Assembly: GCA_001179505.1 (NCBI GenBank)
Contig: CDMY01000243.1
Location: 570,066 to 634,065 of the forward strand
DNA length: 64,000 nt
Reading direction: 5' to 3'
From: Vitrella brassicaformis
Lineage: Eukaryota; Sar; Vitrellaceae
How positions within the stretch are numbered: the stretch's first letter is position 1; each line of letters begins with the position of its first letter. This document shows, piece by piece, positions 1 to 10,818 of the stretch. The notes under the pieces were generated by a model. It had not been told where the DNA came from, did no database searches, and saw only the letters and a program-made list of their open reading frames with translations. The position numbers and the translations under genes were made by a program.

Positions 1-589
1 CGGTCTCTCTGTCTGTCTAGCGTTACCCACACCAACATTCATCCATTCGCCCACACCGGCGGAAGGAATGAATGCACTCATTCATTCATGAGAAATACAC
101 AGGTCAGATCACAGCTTATAGATAAGATACATCCGGTCCGGACCCTACACAGCCGGCGGAAGCAGGCAGGCAGGCCGTCGTGCAAACAGACATACGGGCG
201 GGCATAGCCAAACAGTCAGCCAACACCAGCTGAGCTCTTCGCGTGCTGTCAGCCCGCCGTCGCCGCCCACCCCACAGGCCTTACCGAAAAAGACCCCCCC
301 AACCGCTCACTGGCAACCCCCCACCGACTCCCTCACTAGCTTGCTCGCTTCGTTGGACAGACTACCTACTTTACTTACTTGGCTCACACACACTCTCCTC
401 TGCGCGTGACCGTGTGTGTGTCCGTCTATTTTGCCCTTGATTTCTCCCGCGCTGATGGGCTGGGCGTGGTGGGTCCCTCGTCGGAGCCACCGGGTGGCCC
501 CCACAGCCTACTAAGATCCCACCTCTCACCAGCACCCTGATTAACACAGATGCACACATGGGGTTGCCGTCGGGCGCTCGTCTTTCTTC
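1..589. other. Window-start intergenic DNA
   Basis: This stretch carries short C-rich and GT-rich tracts and small direct repeats such as ATTCATTCAT. Its open frames are short, low in complexity and have no recognisable family signature. It lies beyond the 3' end of the minus-strand TVP38-like gene, so it may hold that gene's 3' untranslated region. No gene is supported here. Confidence 0.6.
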
Positions 590-2569
590 TCACGCCTCCG
601 CCCAGCCCACCGATTTGTCAGGTTTGCCGCCACCCCGGTCGCTGTCACTGAGCGTGTCAAAGGCTTCCTCGCCGAGCTCCTCCTGGTACTCACGGATGGC
701 GGCGTTGGAGAGATCTGAGACCACTTTGAGGAATGCGAACAGACCCACCAGCACCAGGCCGGGCACCAGATAGGGGATCTTCTCCCCGCCCACGGATGAC
801 ACTAGAGACCGACCCAACACACCGGAATACACATACGCCTGACAGAGAGATGGATGGGCCGATGGATAAGCAAAGGGTCAACACACAGAGCAACTTAGCT
901 TGTTGCCAGGTGTTTGTTGTGCATATGGTATGGTGCGTACCAGTGTGCCAGGAATGAACCCGAGCAGCGACGCGAGTGCATAGTCGACGAACTTGACGGA
1001 TGTGAGGGAATACAGATAATTCGATATGGCGAAGGGCTGAGGACACACCACAGACAGACACATTGGCTGGCATCCATGTGTGGCATTCGTGTGTAAGTGT
1101 CATCATGAGCCCAGCTCACGAGGAAGGGCGAGAGCCTCAGCAGGAATATCATCTTGAAGCCTTCCTTTTCGACCACCTAACACACCAGAGGCACCGACAT
1201 TCAGCGATCTCCTGTGTCCGGATCCCTCCATCCACTCACTCACGCACTTTGTCAACCGCCCTGAACTTCGGGTTCTCTGCAAAGAACTCCTTGACGCGAG
1301 GACGCAGCAGTGTCCTAATCCAACACACACACACACACACACAGGGAAGGAGAGTCTATGGTCTGAAGCTGTACGTGTGAGGCTGACCTGCCGAGTAGGA
1401 AAGACACCGACGCGGCCATCGTGGCGGCGATGCACACGGTGATGGTGCCCGGCACGATACCAAACAGATACCCAGCACTCGCCGTCAGAGGAATGGCTGC
1501 ACACACACACAAAAGTACATTGCGTTTCCGCTGCATGTCTGTCTGTTCATCCGTCGTGTCGTGCGCCACGCACCGGGCACAGCGAAAATCTCCGCTACTG
1601 TGTACAACAGTACGAAATACACATACCTGAAACACACACAAACAACACACACGAAAGAATACCACCGTCACGCCCCGCCTACTGCATGCCTCCCCCACCA
1701 GCCCCACCGGCCCCGCCCCGCTCACCCCAGCGGCCCCTGTTCCTCGATTCGCCTGACGGCCTCGTTGAGGAACTTGGTGGCCACGATGCCCTCTTTGTCA
1801 ATCGACCCACCATACAACGCATCAGGGGCCGCCGACTCATCACTTGATGCATCGCCAACAGGGGGGGCCGGGGGTGGTAACGCATCGGTGGCCAGCAGGT
1901 GTGCCGATCGGGGCGATAATTGTGTGGGGGCGGGGAATGGGGCGAGGGAGTGAGGGGACGACAGCCCCAATGCGGAGGGGGAGCCTGTGGACACACACGG
2001 GAAACAAATGGACCCGCTGTCTGTCGCGCAGGCGGTCTGTCTGCCCATTCTCTGCTCACTCACTTGCGGATGGTGACTCCACAAGTAGAGAGGCCGAGTG
2101 CACGGCAGACGTACCCTGCCCAGCCCACGCAAAACAGACAGATAAGCAGCAACACAACGAACGCAGATCCACACACGGTGGGTCGGTCGTCTTGTCTTTT
2201 GGCTGGCTGGCTGACTGACTGACTGACCGTATCTGCGAGTGCATCAGGGACGGCCGTTGGCACACCCAAAAGAAGAGAAGGCATAACTACACCCAGCAAA
2301 TCCACCCATGGCATCAACGAGCTTGACCGCGGCCCCCTGTCGTCCATCTGTGTTCCGTCCATTGACTCGGCAAGCCTCAAACGATGGCCTCGTCTGTGTC
2401 CATGTGGCGGCTGCGCCCGTGGTGCTTCTGTGAAGCATCTTGAGCTGCGGGCTGCTGGTGCAATGAAGGCGGTGGCTATGAGCGGGTGGGAGAGGACCAG
2501 ATAGCTGAGGACAAAGACCGGCAGAGCCATCGCTCTTCTGCCAGAAGAGTGATAACTCATCGTCAGCAC
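590..2569 (-). CDS. TVP38/TMEM64 (VTT/SNARE-associated) family membrane protein with plastid-like leader
   Basis: Minus-strand exons at 1726-1984, 1574-1626, 1388-1496, 1248-1314, 1120-1176, 941-1036 and 590-838 join through GT-AG introns with matching phases. They spell the VTT core in order: a membrane segment starting YVYFVLLY, then IPLTASAGYLFG followed by PGT, then FLLGR, then RLSPFLPFAISNYL, and LGFIPGTL before an AYVYSG stretch. These are hallmark positions of the TVP38/TMEM64/DedA-related family, integral membrane proteins tied to membrane and lipid homeostasis. The N-terminus (from 2569, or Met at 2530) has a hydrophobic signal followed by ATAFIAP and an Arg/Ser-rich stretch, as in red-complex plastid leaders. 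The 3' end of exon 1 is unresolved: phase 1 is needed, and candidates lie near 2230 and 2064. A last membrane segment and an acidic tail end the protein. The family call is firm; plastid location is inferred. Confidence 0.8.
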
Positions 2570-2880
2570 CGGATAAGCGGGGCTACGGTAGATCTGCCAA
2601 AGCTGTGTGCGCCTGTCCTCTCGACAGCACCAAGCACGTCACCGACATGGCCTGCCAATCCTCATCCTCATATCTGCCCGTCTTCGACACAATTCGATGA
2701 TTCTTTCGTGAAATCGGTCGGCTCCTCAGCACTGAAGCTCGCAAGAGAGCCGGGCAGATGAAGCATCGGAGTGCTGCAAACCGATCCCTTTCCGTGGGTC
2801 TATTGTGCGTGGCTGCAGACGAAGCTTGAAGAACGAATTTCCCACACCACGCCTCTCGCTGAGGCCTCAAGACACTCACG
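2570..2880. promoter_or_regulatory. Divergent intergenic region
   Basis: About 310 bases separate the start of the minus-strand TVP38-like gene from the plus-strand ATG at 2881. The arrangement is head to head, so both promoters must lie here. No TATA-like or other defined element stands out. Confidence 0.35.
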
Positions 2881-3951
2881 ATGCAGCCCACTGGTGCAGC
2901 GCCCTCACCCCGTCCCCCCAGCCCTGCCCTCTTCCAGCCCGCCGACCTCTTCGATCTGTCAGTGCCCATCAGCAAGATGGCCGCCATGGCCATGTCGACT
3001 GACGATGCCAAACGAGCCGCTCTCCGCTCGCAGATCGTCACCCGCACTCAGCAACAGGAGCTGCTGGGCCACTCTGCGGAGACCGTCAACAGCACCCTGC
3101 TCAACGGCGTCCAGCGACACATCGACAAGGCCATCTTGGCCTTCGACATTGGTGGTGACGTGGAGGGCGGCTTGAGATTCGTCTGGCTACTCGAGCGATG
3201 GGGCGGTTCCTTCGGCTGGCCTTCATCTATCGGCTGACTCCCGCCAACACGGCTCTGCCCCTTCAGCTGTCGGCCGACTCGCTGCCCACAGCAACGGCCT
3301 TCCACCAGCTGCCCCTCACAATGGCCATCTACAAGACATTCAGCCACCTACTCACAGACGAATGGACCAGCCTGGCGCTGCAGCAGGCCGACAATGGGGA
3401 CTATCACATCGGCGGTGTGACATTTCGTGTGGTGCCATATGGTGAGCTGCCGGGCGGCCATCGCTATGCTGACGGCTACAAGCGGACCGATCCCGTCATC
3501 CGCTGGGTCACTGACTGGCTCTTCCCCTCATTCTCGGCATTCCTGCTGCACACGCTGCTCAGTCTCTGGTGCGGTGAGGTGGATAGGAGGAGGGTGTTCG
3601 ATGCAGCCGTCGGCCCTTATGACTATGGCCGTCTGCTGACCGAGGGCATCACAGAGGATGAGGGCATCGCTGTCGACTGGCGCTACGACAGATCTGAATG
3701 CTGCGAATCCGAGTGACTTTCGTCATGTGATAGTGAGCGGCTTCCGACACAACGAGAGCGTCGCTGCCAATGTCTGGGTGGGCTTCGACCGCATCAGTCT
3801 GAACACGACCGAGCCATCTGCCGCCGATACGTCTGCCGATGCGGCGGGTCCACTCGCTGTGCGCTTTCCCGTATCGGAGCCTCTGTGGCGCCGTTTGCTG
3901 CGGCTATTCGGTCTCGAGCGTTTGCTTCGACGGTGCTGGTGTGAGGGGTGA
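2881..3951 (+). pseudogene. Unrecognised protein-coding locus with two reading-frame breaks
   Basis: Three plus-strand frames follow each other with protein-like composition: 2881 to about 3205, then about 3200 to 3700, then about 3690 to 3951. The first starts MQPTGAAP and runs to FDIGGDVEGGL. The second continues with an aliphatic segment and a run around YGELPGGHRY and RWVTDWLFPSF. The third contains NVWVGFDRISLN. The joins near 3200 and 3700 change frame without room for an intron: the overlapping frames share the same bases. Either the gene is decaying or the assembly has two single-base errors. Nothing resembles a family I know. It is divergent from the TVP38-like gene. Confidence 0.4.
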
Positions 3952-4807
3952 GTGGTGTTGGCCGGGTGGCGATTGGGTGGTGTTGGTGGATTGGATGCCA
4001 TTGGTCTGAGAGGGTCTCTCTGTGTGAGCAGTGGTGGACGGGACTGAGTGCATTGTGTGTGTGCCATGGGTGGATGGCGTGCTCATCTTTGACAGACTCA
4101 CATAAATGAGCGACTGATCAGCACAATTCATCGGCAACTGAAAATCCCTTGAGTGCTTTGGTTTGGTGCAGGGGCGGGTCGATACACACTGATGGACACA
4201 TGACTTGATACTTTCACAGGAAGCCACCACACACACACACACAGAGAGTCCATTGTGCACACGGCCACCCCTTCATTTGTGTGGCTGCGAGGAAAGGGTT
4301 GTTCTCTTGATGAAGGACTGCACTGAGACAGCACTTTACTGATGGAGGGGGTCTTTCCGTCTTCACACGTGCGGGTGTATGCGTGTCGACGTCCGATGCT
4401 GTGCGGTGCAGTGTGTGTGTGTAGGTGTGCTTATCTGTGTGTCCATATGACTGATACATCGATTCATCAGCATAACCATAAGGCGTTTCGCACATTCCAT
4501 TCACACCCACACAAATCACATAAACGGCAGGCAGTCAAGGAGCGGCACAACGACCAGTGTTTGTTTCCTACTCATACATGCAGCCGGGGAAGGGACACGT
4601 CGGAACGGCTGTATGTCTGTCTCTCACCCTGCTGCGTTACACCCCATTATCTATCTCTCATCCTCGTGCCGCCACATTTTGCCCCCCAGCGTTGTCACAC
4701 TGTCAAGGGAAGGAACACATCGCAAGGGCACCACGGCAGCAGACGGGCACAGTCAGCCGTTGCTGTCTGTGTGTCTATCTGTCTGTCTGTCTGTCTGTCT
4801 GTCGCTC
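3952..4807. repeat. Intergenic, GT/CA-rich and CTGT microsatellites
   Basis: No gene is visible. The stretch holds a CA run near 4230, GT-rich patches, and a (CTGT)n tract at about 4771-4803 that abuts the stop codon of the next gene. Open frames here are low-complexity translations of these repeats. Confidence 0.55.
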
Positions 4808-6082
4808 CTACTTTAAGACGACAATCGACGCACCACCTGACTCGTCCTGCTCATCCCATACCTTGCCCCCCAGCTGATCCCCCAGCACTCTCATCACGAC
4901 AGAGCGCGTCTGGTCGTGGGACTGTGAAGATGGCCACTCGTTCGTGAAGATCTCCACACAGCGATAGCCTCCCACCCCATGTCCCAGCCGAATGGCTACC
5001 ATGTTCCCCTCGCCCATCGCCTCACTGCCCACCACCACCAGCCGGCAACTCCATCCACCCTCCCTCTTCGTGTCGAGTATGACCGCCCCCCACTGCGCCG
5101 CATCGCTTTGAGAGGCCGCCAGCAGATCACCCACACGCTGGTGTGCAGCAGAAGCACGACCGAAAGACGACCAGTGTCTGATGCGATTGATGTGGCCGCT
5201 GCTGATCAGCCAGTGGAACAGCTTGAAGGCCACCATGGACGAGTAGTTGGGGTACGTGTAGCCGTTTAGCTGTGTGTGTGGGTCGGTGAGGTCGAATGGT
5301 GCATGAGGGAAGAAGGGGCTGGCAGAGACGAGGAGGGTGGGGTGACGACGGGCATCCGGGAAGAAGCAAAGGATGCCGTTGCCATCCATCAAGGGTCTCC
5401 GTTGGCCGCCATCGTCAACAGTGACCCCCCAGCTGAGTATCTTCCACTGGCGGACCGCCTCCGTCTCACTCATGAAGGCCGCCCGGCTGCCGAAGACGCC
5501 GAAGTTGTCATCCCCCAGCACCAGTGGCCTCTTGCCTCTCAGCAGATACAGCATCTCCAGCACTGGTTTCCATCTGGCCCAGCTGCCGCCCCTCTCCATC
5601 ATCCAAAGCCGCCGGCTGAGCTGTTCGATGAGGTATGCCACACAACAGCCGTGGCTGAGTGCCTCAGGGAGCGGCAGTTGGGGGATGAGCCACACGACGA
5701 GAGAACCGAGGCCGATAGTGGACAGCAGGACGGCCAACAGGCGCATCAGCATAGGCAGCAGAATTGGGGCGAGGGAGTTGCGGAGGGTCTTATCGATGCG
5801 GCTGAGGGCGATCATCCCGGCATAGTCACTGCTGCTGAGGCACTGGGCGATGGCCGGCGTCACTGTGGCAGCGACGGCTGAGAAGGGCACGCCCCCTTGC
5901 TGCTGCTGCTCGCCACCTGTAACCATCGTCACAGTGTCGTTACATGTGCCTTCATGGTTGCGTCTTTCTGCAGTGACAGTGTTGGTTACCATTGGCAGTA
6001 GCCGGCGCGGCAGATGAAGATGGCTCGTCGGTAGAGTCACCGGCTCCTTCACAAGCAGCAGCCGACATCTGCACACCTGCAA
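4808..6082 (-). CDS. Hypothetical protein with one hydrophobic segment
   Basis: One uninterrupted minus-strand frame of up to 424 codons. The start is uncertain: Met at 6082 gives a Leu/Arg-rich leader, while Met at 5992 would start MVTNTV. A poly-Gln patch (QQQQ) lies near residue 60. A strongly hydrophobic stretch from about residue 107 to 140 (MLMRLLAVLL, then GSLVVWLIP) could span a membrane. The rest is soluble in composition, with DGNGILCFFPD and several Trp-rich patches. Composition and length argue for a real gene, apparently without introns. I do not recognise the family, and it has no clear similarity to the neighbouring locus at 2881-3951. Confidence 0.55.
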   Translation of the reverse strand: MQVCRCRLLLVKEPVTLPTSHLHLPRRLLPMVTNTVTAERRNHEGTCNDTVTMVTGGEQQQQGGVPFSAVAATVTPAIAQCLSSSDYAGMIALSRIDKTLRNSLAPILLPMLMRLLAVLLSTIGLGSLVVWLIPQLPLPEALSHGCCVAYLIEQLSRRLWMMERGGSWARWKPVLEMLYLLRGKRPLVLGDDNFGVFGSRAAFMSETEAVRQWKILSWGVTVDDGGQRRPLMDGNGILCFFPDARRHPTLLVSASPFFPHAPFDLTDPHTQLNGYTYPNYSSMVAFKLFHWLISSGHINRIRHWSSFGRASAAHQRVGDLLAASQSDAAQWGAVILDTKREGGWSCRLVVVGSEAMGEGNMVAIRLGHGVGGYRCVEIFTNEWPSSQSHDQTRSVVMRVLGDQLGGKVWDEQDESGGASIVVLK

Positions 6083-6840
6083 AGAAAGAAAGCACGGACA
6101 TCATATCAGTGAATGCACCGGTGGCGCCTCATCAATCTGTTAGCCGCCGAGTGGCTTTCTTCCGCTTGCCGTACCTCAGTTGGCTACTCGGCTGCCCTTG
6201 ACTGTCGCTCTGTTGCTGGAGGCAACTTGAAAGTGCCAGAAATCTGCAGGAAACACAAAGACATCGCACAGATTGTCATTGCTGGTGCCAGCAGGCCCTC
6301 TTGCTTGTCCTCTCTCACCTCAGTGCGTCAGATCAGCATCACTCAGTCAGATGGGCGGCGGCATCTGTGAGGATCGATGACATCACGACAGCTCAGTGGG
6401 CATCTCCCACACACTCTACAACGCCACGTGGTTAGTGAAATGCACGAAACAGCGTGGCCCCGCAGCAGAAAGCTCGCAGATGCGGGAGGTGCTCGGGCGG
6501 TGCTCTGGAGGTGATGGGCGTGGACGTGACGCAGAACACGATTTCTGACCTGCTGAGCAGACAGATCGCTGAGCAGACAGATCTGTGACACGGGCGACTC
6601 TGCCTTTTGGAGGGGAGAAAGGCGCCCTGTCTGTCTATAGAGAGGTCTTCCACCCGCTGGTACTTGCTGCCGCACGACGCACACGTAGGCAAAAGGGGAG
6701 GAGGGAGAGATGGACAGACGGATGTGACTGATTGCTGCATGTGATGCGTGCAGGTGCTCACTCACCACGTCGTTGAGAGACGCTGCAGGCCAGCTGTTTG
6801 GGCCGGTGAGGGAGGAGAGGATGACTGAGCTGCTTGCTGG
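6083..6840. other. Intergenic or unresolved sequence
   Basis: Open frames exist on both strands but look like chance frames, with Cys-rich or Ser-rich translations and no splice-consistent partners. A 5' exon of the plus-strand gene that follows could start near 6755 after an AG, but no consistent frame was found. Confidence 0.4.
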
Positions 6841-7060
6841 CACAGCCGCCCCAATGTGATGTGCAAGCGGCTCATGGGCATCAGGGCGTTCATGAGTCGC
6901 GCGGAGTTGCGAAAGACCATCGTGCAGGAGATCACCCAGAGGGCGGGCCTGCATGCCCTCTTCACACGGCTGTGCGGCCAACGCGCCACACAGGTGAGAT
7001 CAGGGGAAGAAGACGATGACACAGCACACAGTCGCCTGTGGCTAAGTGCAGAGCTGATCC

Positions 7061-7095
<35 letters not shown>

Positions 7096-7431
7096 TGTGC
7101 AGAGGGATGTCTCGCTGGTCAGCGTCAAGACTGAGTATATCGAGACCGTCCTCCCAGCCACATCGACGCCTATGCGAGAGGCCTCAGGAGCCTCACCGGC
7201 ACGGGCAGCTCGCTGGCCGGGTATGCCGACATGACCGCCGCCCAGATGCGGCGGATGGAGGAGGAGCTCTCGCGTGTGCGCTGCCCCCCTGCTATAGAGG
7301 AGAGAGCGGCCAGACACCGGCAGCCGCTGCGTGACCCCTCGGTGCGCGAGAGAGTGGAGGGTGGGGTGGTGACACTGGCGGATGGGAAACGAGTGACGGA
7401 GGCTGACCTGGCGCTGAGCGTACACACCTGA
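6841..7431 (+). CDS. Hypothetical small gene, disrupted or mis-assembled
   Basis: An upstream exon ends at 6993 (CAG before GTGAGA) and encodes CKRLMGIRAFMSRAELRK followed by a helix-like run. The intron contains (CT)n and (GT)n tracts and ends with an AG at 7101-7102. The next exon opens in the expected frame as RDVSLVSVKTEYIET and then meets a stop near 7232. A different frame from about 7165 to 7431 carries the better protein: AYARGLRSLTGTGSSLAGY, then MRRMEEELSRV and GVVTLADGKRVTEADL. A frame change between the two parts is needed. The GLRSLT run weakly recalls the last domain of translational GTPases, but too little is present to assign it. Confidence 0.35.
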
Positions 7432-7816
7432 TCTCATCTAGCTGTGATCGTCTGTCTGATAGCATTCTTATCCATGTGTGTGGTTCGTGTGTGCACTGTT
7501 TTGCGTGTCATTTGTTGTCTGGTCTGACTGGAGATGTCTATTTGTCAGCGCATCTCTATGTGAGCGGTGGGATAGATATAATGAGCGACTGAAGCGAGAG
7601 ACGGCATATATGTTCGTGAGGCCATGCGAATGAAAGACACGATTTGTCATGAATCGGTCACGAACACAGCTACAGAATCGGGTCGCCATTGTCTGTATGC
7701 AGTTGAAAAACGGTAAAACTCGCAATCAGAAGCGTCCTTGAATCGCAGCAAAGAGGAGGAGACAATGCAGCCATCTCACCCCCCACTCTACTGCCCTCTC
7801 CCTCTCCCTCTCAAAC
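7432..7816. other. Convergent intergenic region
   Basis: This is the 3' side of both flanking genes. It is AT-richer than its surroundings and has no protein-like frame or recognisable RNA gene. Confidence 0.5.
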
Positions 7817-9310
7817 TCAGTCGATGCCCAGCGACACGAACAGGCCGGTTCTCGACAGATGCCCTACCTGGCCCCACGCGAATTGGCAGTCCTGGTCGCC
7901 CAGATGCTCGTTGAAGCCCTTGACCACCCCACCCCCCACACCGTACTGGGCCGCCTCGTCCAGCCGGGCACGGTGCACCACCTCACGCACACCCGTCATG
8001 CTCACCACCTGTCCCCCACTGTCGCGGACGGCGAAGCACTGCAGCGGCACCCGCACCATCACGCCGCCCACACTGGCCATGCCGCCCACCACCTCCCTGT
8101 TGCTGCTCGTCCGGGTCGCTGCCGACTTGACGAAGTGGTTGACGGCCGCACGCACGCGGCGCCTCAGCACCGAGTCGGCGATGAGGTACTCGTCGATGGC
8201 CGCCACAGCGGCGGGGGGCTCGTGCAGGAAGGCGCCGATCTTCCATCCGACGGCCTCAGCCTCGTGTGGGCCGAATGCCATGTTGGATGGGGAGGGGTGG
8301 GGGTGGGCGCCGTCGTGGTGGGGGGCGAGGGGCAGCAGACGGGCGAGAAGCATCGAGTGGTCGCGCTGGGGGGCGAGGGCGCCGTTGATGGCCGACATGA
8401 CGACCTCGGACAGCTCACTCAGCACTGTGGCGTACTCGGTCAGCACCATCCCACGAGAGAGGCGGTCGCCCTCGGTGGCTGTGGGCATGCGGGCGATGGA
8501 TGCGGCCGCCCCGAACCGCAGCAGCGTCTGGATGGTGGTCTTGTAGTCCTCGATCCGTCTTGAGTGCCACTCGTATTGCCCCTCTACATGTTGTTCAAAT
8601 TGCTGCAGAAACACGTGCCGATAGAGCCCGTCGGCAGCATCTGCGAGTGGTGTCATGTTGGGCCGGTTCGGCCTGCCTCTGTTGACGTCGTCGGCCGTGA
8701 GCTGGCGGCACAGCCACTCGAGCACCCAGGGGAAGCCGTGGTCTGCCGCCACGTGCAGTGGCGTTTGGCCGAAGGTGTCTGTTGCTGTCATGTCGGCTCC
8801 GTGGCTGGCAATGACCTCCAGCGCCGTCACGTTGCCCGCAAGAATCGCCACTTGGATGGGGCTGTTCGTTTGTCCGCCTGCATTGACGTCCGCACCGCCG
8901 TCGATGAGTGCCTTGAGGATGTCATGCTGCAGCTGTCGGGAGGACCAGGGCGGAAGGACGACGGGCACTCGCCCTTGTGTGTAAGGCATATCATAGGCGC
9001 CGCTCGCAGAGAGGGATGGTATGTTTGTTGGGCTGTCGATGGCGAACGACAGGCAGCTGTATCGCCGGGTCGGGGCTGCTGTGGTGCCGCGGACGCGCAG
9101 GCCGCCAATGGATCTCGGGTCGGCTCCTTGCTGGATCAGCTGTGTGACTTGCCCAAGTGTGAAGCTGCGGCGAATGCAGCCCTCCAACAGCTGCCGGCTG
9201 AAAGGACTGACGCCCTCATCGGGGACGATGTCGACGTCGTCCAGCCCCTTCCAGCAGTATGGCACCAATTCCGGAAGTGCTTGCGATGCAGTCAACGACG
9301 ACTGGTCCAT
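7817..9310 (-). CDS. Ankyrin-repeat protein
   Basis: A single minus-strand exon. The preferred start is Met at 9310, giving about 497 residues; starts at 9376 or 9538 would run into the malate dehydrogenase gene. The centre holds ankyrin repeats: LKALIDGGADVNA, then PIQVAILAGNVTALEVIAS with HGADMTATD, then FGQTPLHVAADHGFPWVL. These show the TPLHxAA and GADxxA signatures that form helix-turn-helix protein-binding stacks. A more degenerate repeat precedes them (QLIQQGADPRSIGG). The C-terminal 200 residues have no recognisable domain but end in a well-structured segment, so this is not simply repeats. A scaffold or adaptor role is likely; partners are unknown. It lies head to head with the malate dehydrogenase gene. 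Confidence 0.8.
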   Translation of the reverse strand: MDQSSLTASQALPELVPYCWKGLDDVDIVPDEGVSPFSRQLLEGCIRRSFTLGQVTQLIQQGADPRSIGGLRVRGTTAAPTRRYSCLSFAIDSPTNIPSLSASGAYDMPYTQGRVPVVLPPWSSRQLQHDILKALIDGGADVNAGGQTNSPIQVAILAGNVTALEVIASHGADMTATDTFGQTPLHVAADHGFPWVLEWLCRQLTADDVNRGRPNRPNMTPLADAADGLYRHVFLQQFEQHVEGQYEWHSRRIEDYKTTIQTLLRFGAAASIARMPTATEGDRLSRGMVLTEYATVLSELSEVVMSAINGALAPQRDHSMLLARLLPLAPHHDGAHPHPSPSNMAFGPHEAEAVGWKIGAFLHEPPAAVAAIDEYLIADSVLRRRVRAAVNHFVKSAATRTSSNREVVGGMASVGGVMVRVPLQCFAVRDSGGQVVSMTGVREVVHRARLDEAAQYGVGGGVVKGFNEHLGDQDCQFAWGQVGHLSRTGLFVSLGID

Positions 9311-9374
9311 CACACCAGGTCGCAAGGGACCACTGCGAGCTTTGAGTCGCTTTTGACCCGTGAGAGATTGCGTC
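9311..9374. promoter_or_regulatory. Very short divergent region between ankyrin gene and MDH
   Basis: Only 64 bases separate the preferred ankyrin start (9310) from the malate dehydrogenase ATG at 9375. If the upstream Met at 9376 is used instead, the two start codons overlap in one CATG. Shared or overlapping promoter and untranslated sequences are therefore unavoidable. Confidence 0.45.
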
Positions 9375-10818
9375 ATGTCGTTTGTGAGCCGTTTCGCCTC
9401 GCCCCTCTCGGCCCTGTCGCCCGTCATGAGCCGGCGGGTGGCTTTCCCGTTGGCGTCGCAGCACCGGTCATTCACCAAGATGTCGTCCTTCACCAAGCCG
9501 CCGGTGCGCGTGGCGGTGACGGGAGCTGCCGGCGCCATCGGCTACGCCCTCATTTTCCGCGTCGCGTCAGGGCAGATGCTGGGCGCAGATCATCCCGTCA
9601 TACTGCACCTCATCGAAGTCCCGCAGGTGGGTGCGCCGTGCCGTGCAGGCAGCAGACAGACAGCCCGACAAGCAGCCGACAGCACAGCAGCCTTCCTGTC
9701 AAATGATTTGTGTGTCATGGCTTGGCTTGGCTTGACAATGTCAGGTGGAGGCGAATTTGAAGGGCGTCAAGATGGAGCTGGACGACTGCGCCTTCCCGAC
9801 CCTGAAGGGCGTGGTGTGCACGAGCGACCTGGAGGTGGGCTTCGGCGACTGCGAGTACGCCATGCTGGTCGGCGCCAAACCCAGAGGGCCAGGCATGGAA
9901 AGATCGGACCTGCTCAAGGTAGGCTACCTACACACGTGGACACACATTATATGCAGGCCCTTCGATGAACAGACACACGTACACTCCTTCCCTTGCTGCA
10001 TTGTTTATGTTGTGTCTCGTGTGTCGGTCGTTGTGGTCAGGACAACGGCAAGATCTTCACGGGCCAGGGCAAGGCGTTGAGTGCGGCTGCCAAGCCGAGT
10101 TGCAAGGTGCTGGTGGTGGGCAACCCCGCCAACACCAACGCCCTCATCGCCGCCCACAACAGCAAGAACATCCCCTTCGAGAACTTCACCGCCATGACCC
10201 GCCTGGACCACAACCGGGCCCTGACGCAGATAGCCCAGAAGGCCAAGTGCGACGTGGAGGACATCGACAAGTTCTGCGTGTGGGGTAACCACAGCCCCAC
10301 CATGTACCCGGACCTCTCACACGCAACCATCAAGGGCACACCAGCCAAACAAGGTACGGACAGACGGCCGAATGCTGGGATGGATGGATGCACACCGACA
10401 AACGCACACACCTCGGTCGTGTCGTGTGGTGTCCGTCCTTCTCCCTTGCTTCCCTTGGTCAGTGATCAACGACGAGTCGTGGATCAAGAACGAGTTCTAC
10501 CCCACAGTGCAGAAGCGCGGTGCGGCGGTCATCGACGCGCGCAAGGCGTCCTCAGCGGCGTCGGCGGCGAACGGTGCTTTGGAGCACATCCGCGACTGGG
10601 CGTTGGGGACGGGTGGCAAGTGGACGTCGATGGGGGTGGTGTCTGACGACACGTACGGGCTGCAGAAGGGGCTGATCTACAGCTACCCCGTCACGTGTGC
10701 CAACGGGGTGTGGACCAAGGTGACGGGGCTGCCCGTCGACCAGCACAGCCACGACATGATGCAGCACACACTCAACGAGCTCGTCCAGGAGAGGGACATG
10801 GTCAAGGACATGCTGTGA
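9375..10818 (+). CDS. MDH: Malate dehydrogenase, eukaryotic cytosolic type, with N-terminal extension
   Basis: Four exons at 9375-9626, 9745-9918, 10041-10353 and 10463-10818 join with consistent phases. The protein interconverts malate and oxaloacetate with NAD(H). The Rossmann loop is [19 protein letters not shown], then MTRLDHNRA with its substrate-binding Arg, then [12 protein letters not shown] with the catalytic His, and [18 protein letters not shown] are all signatures of the cytosolic-type (non-LDH-like) MDH group. About 45 residues precede the Rossmann strand. They are rich in Arg, Ser and Phe and lack acidic residues, which suggests a mitochondrial or other organellar presequence; an internal Met just before the domain could give a cytosolic form. 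Length and motifs look complete. The gene is divergent from the ankyrin gene. Confidence 0.95.

Noticed and set aside
5276-5881. Plus-strand open frame of 201 codons
   Set aside because: It lies entirely opposite the 424-codon minus-strand gene and has the His/Gln/Ala-rich look of a GC-rich antisense shadow.
7165-7300. C-terminal domain of a translational GTPase
   Set aside because: Only a few residues (ARGLRSLT) resemble it, and the frame is broken just upstream.
8564-9706. Plus-strand open frame of 380 codons
   Set aside because: It is antisense to the ankyrin-repeat gene, whose minus-strand translation has clear ankyrin motifs.
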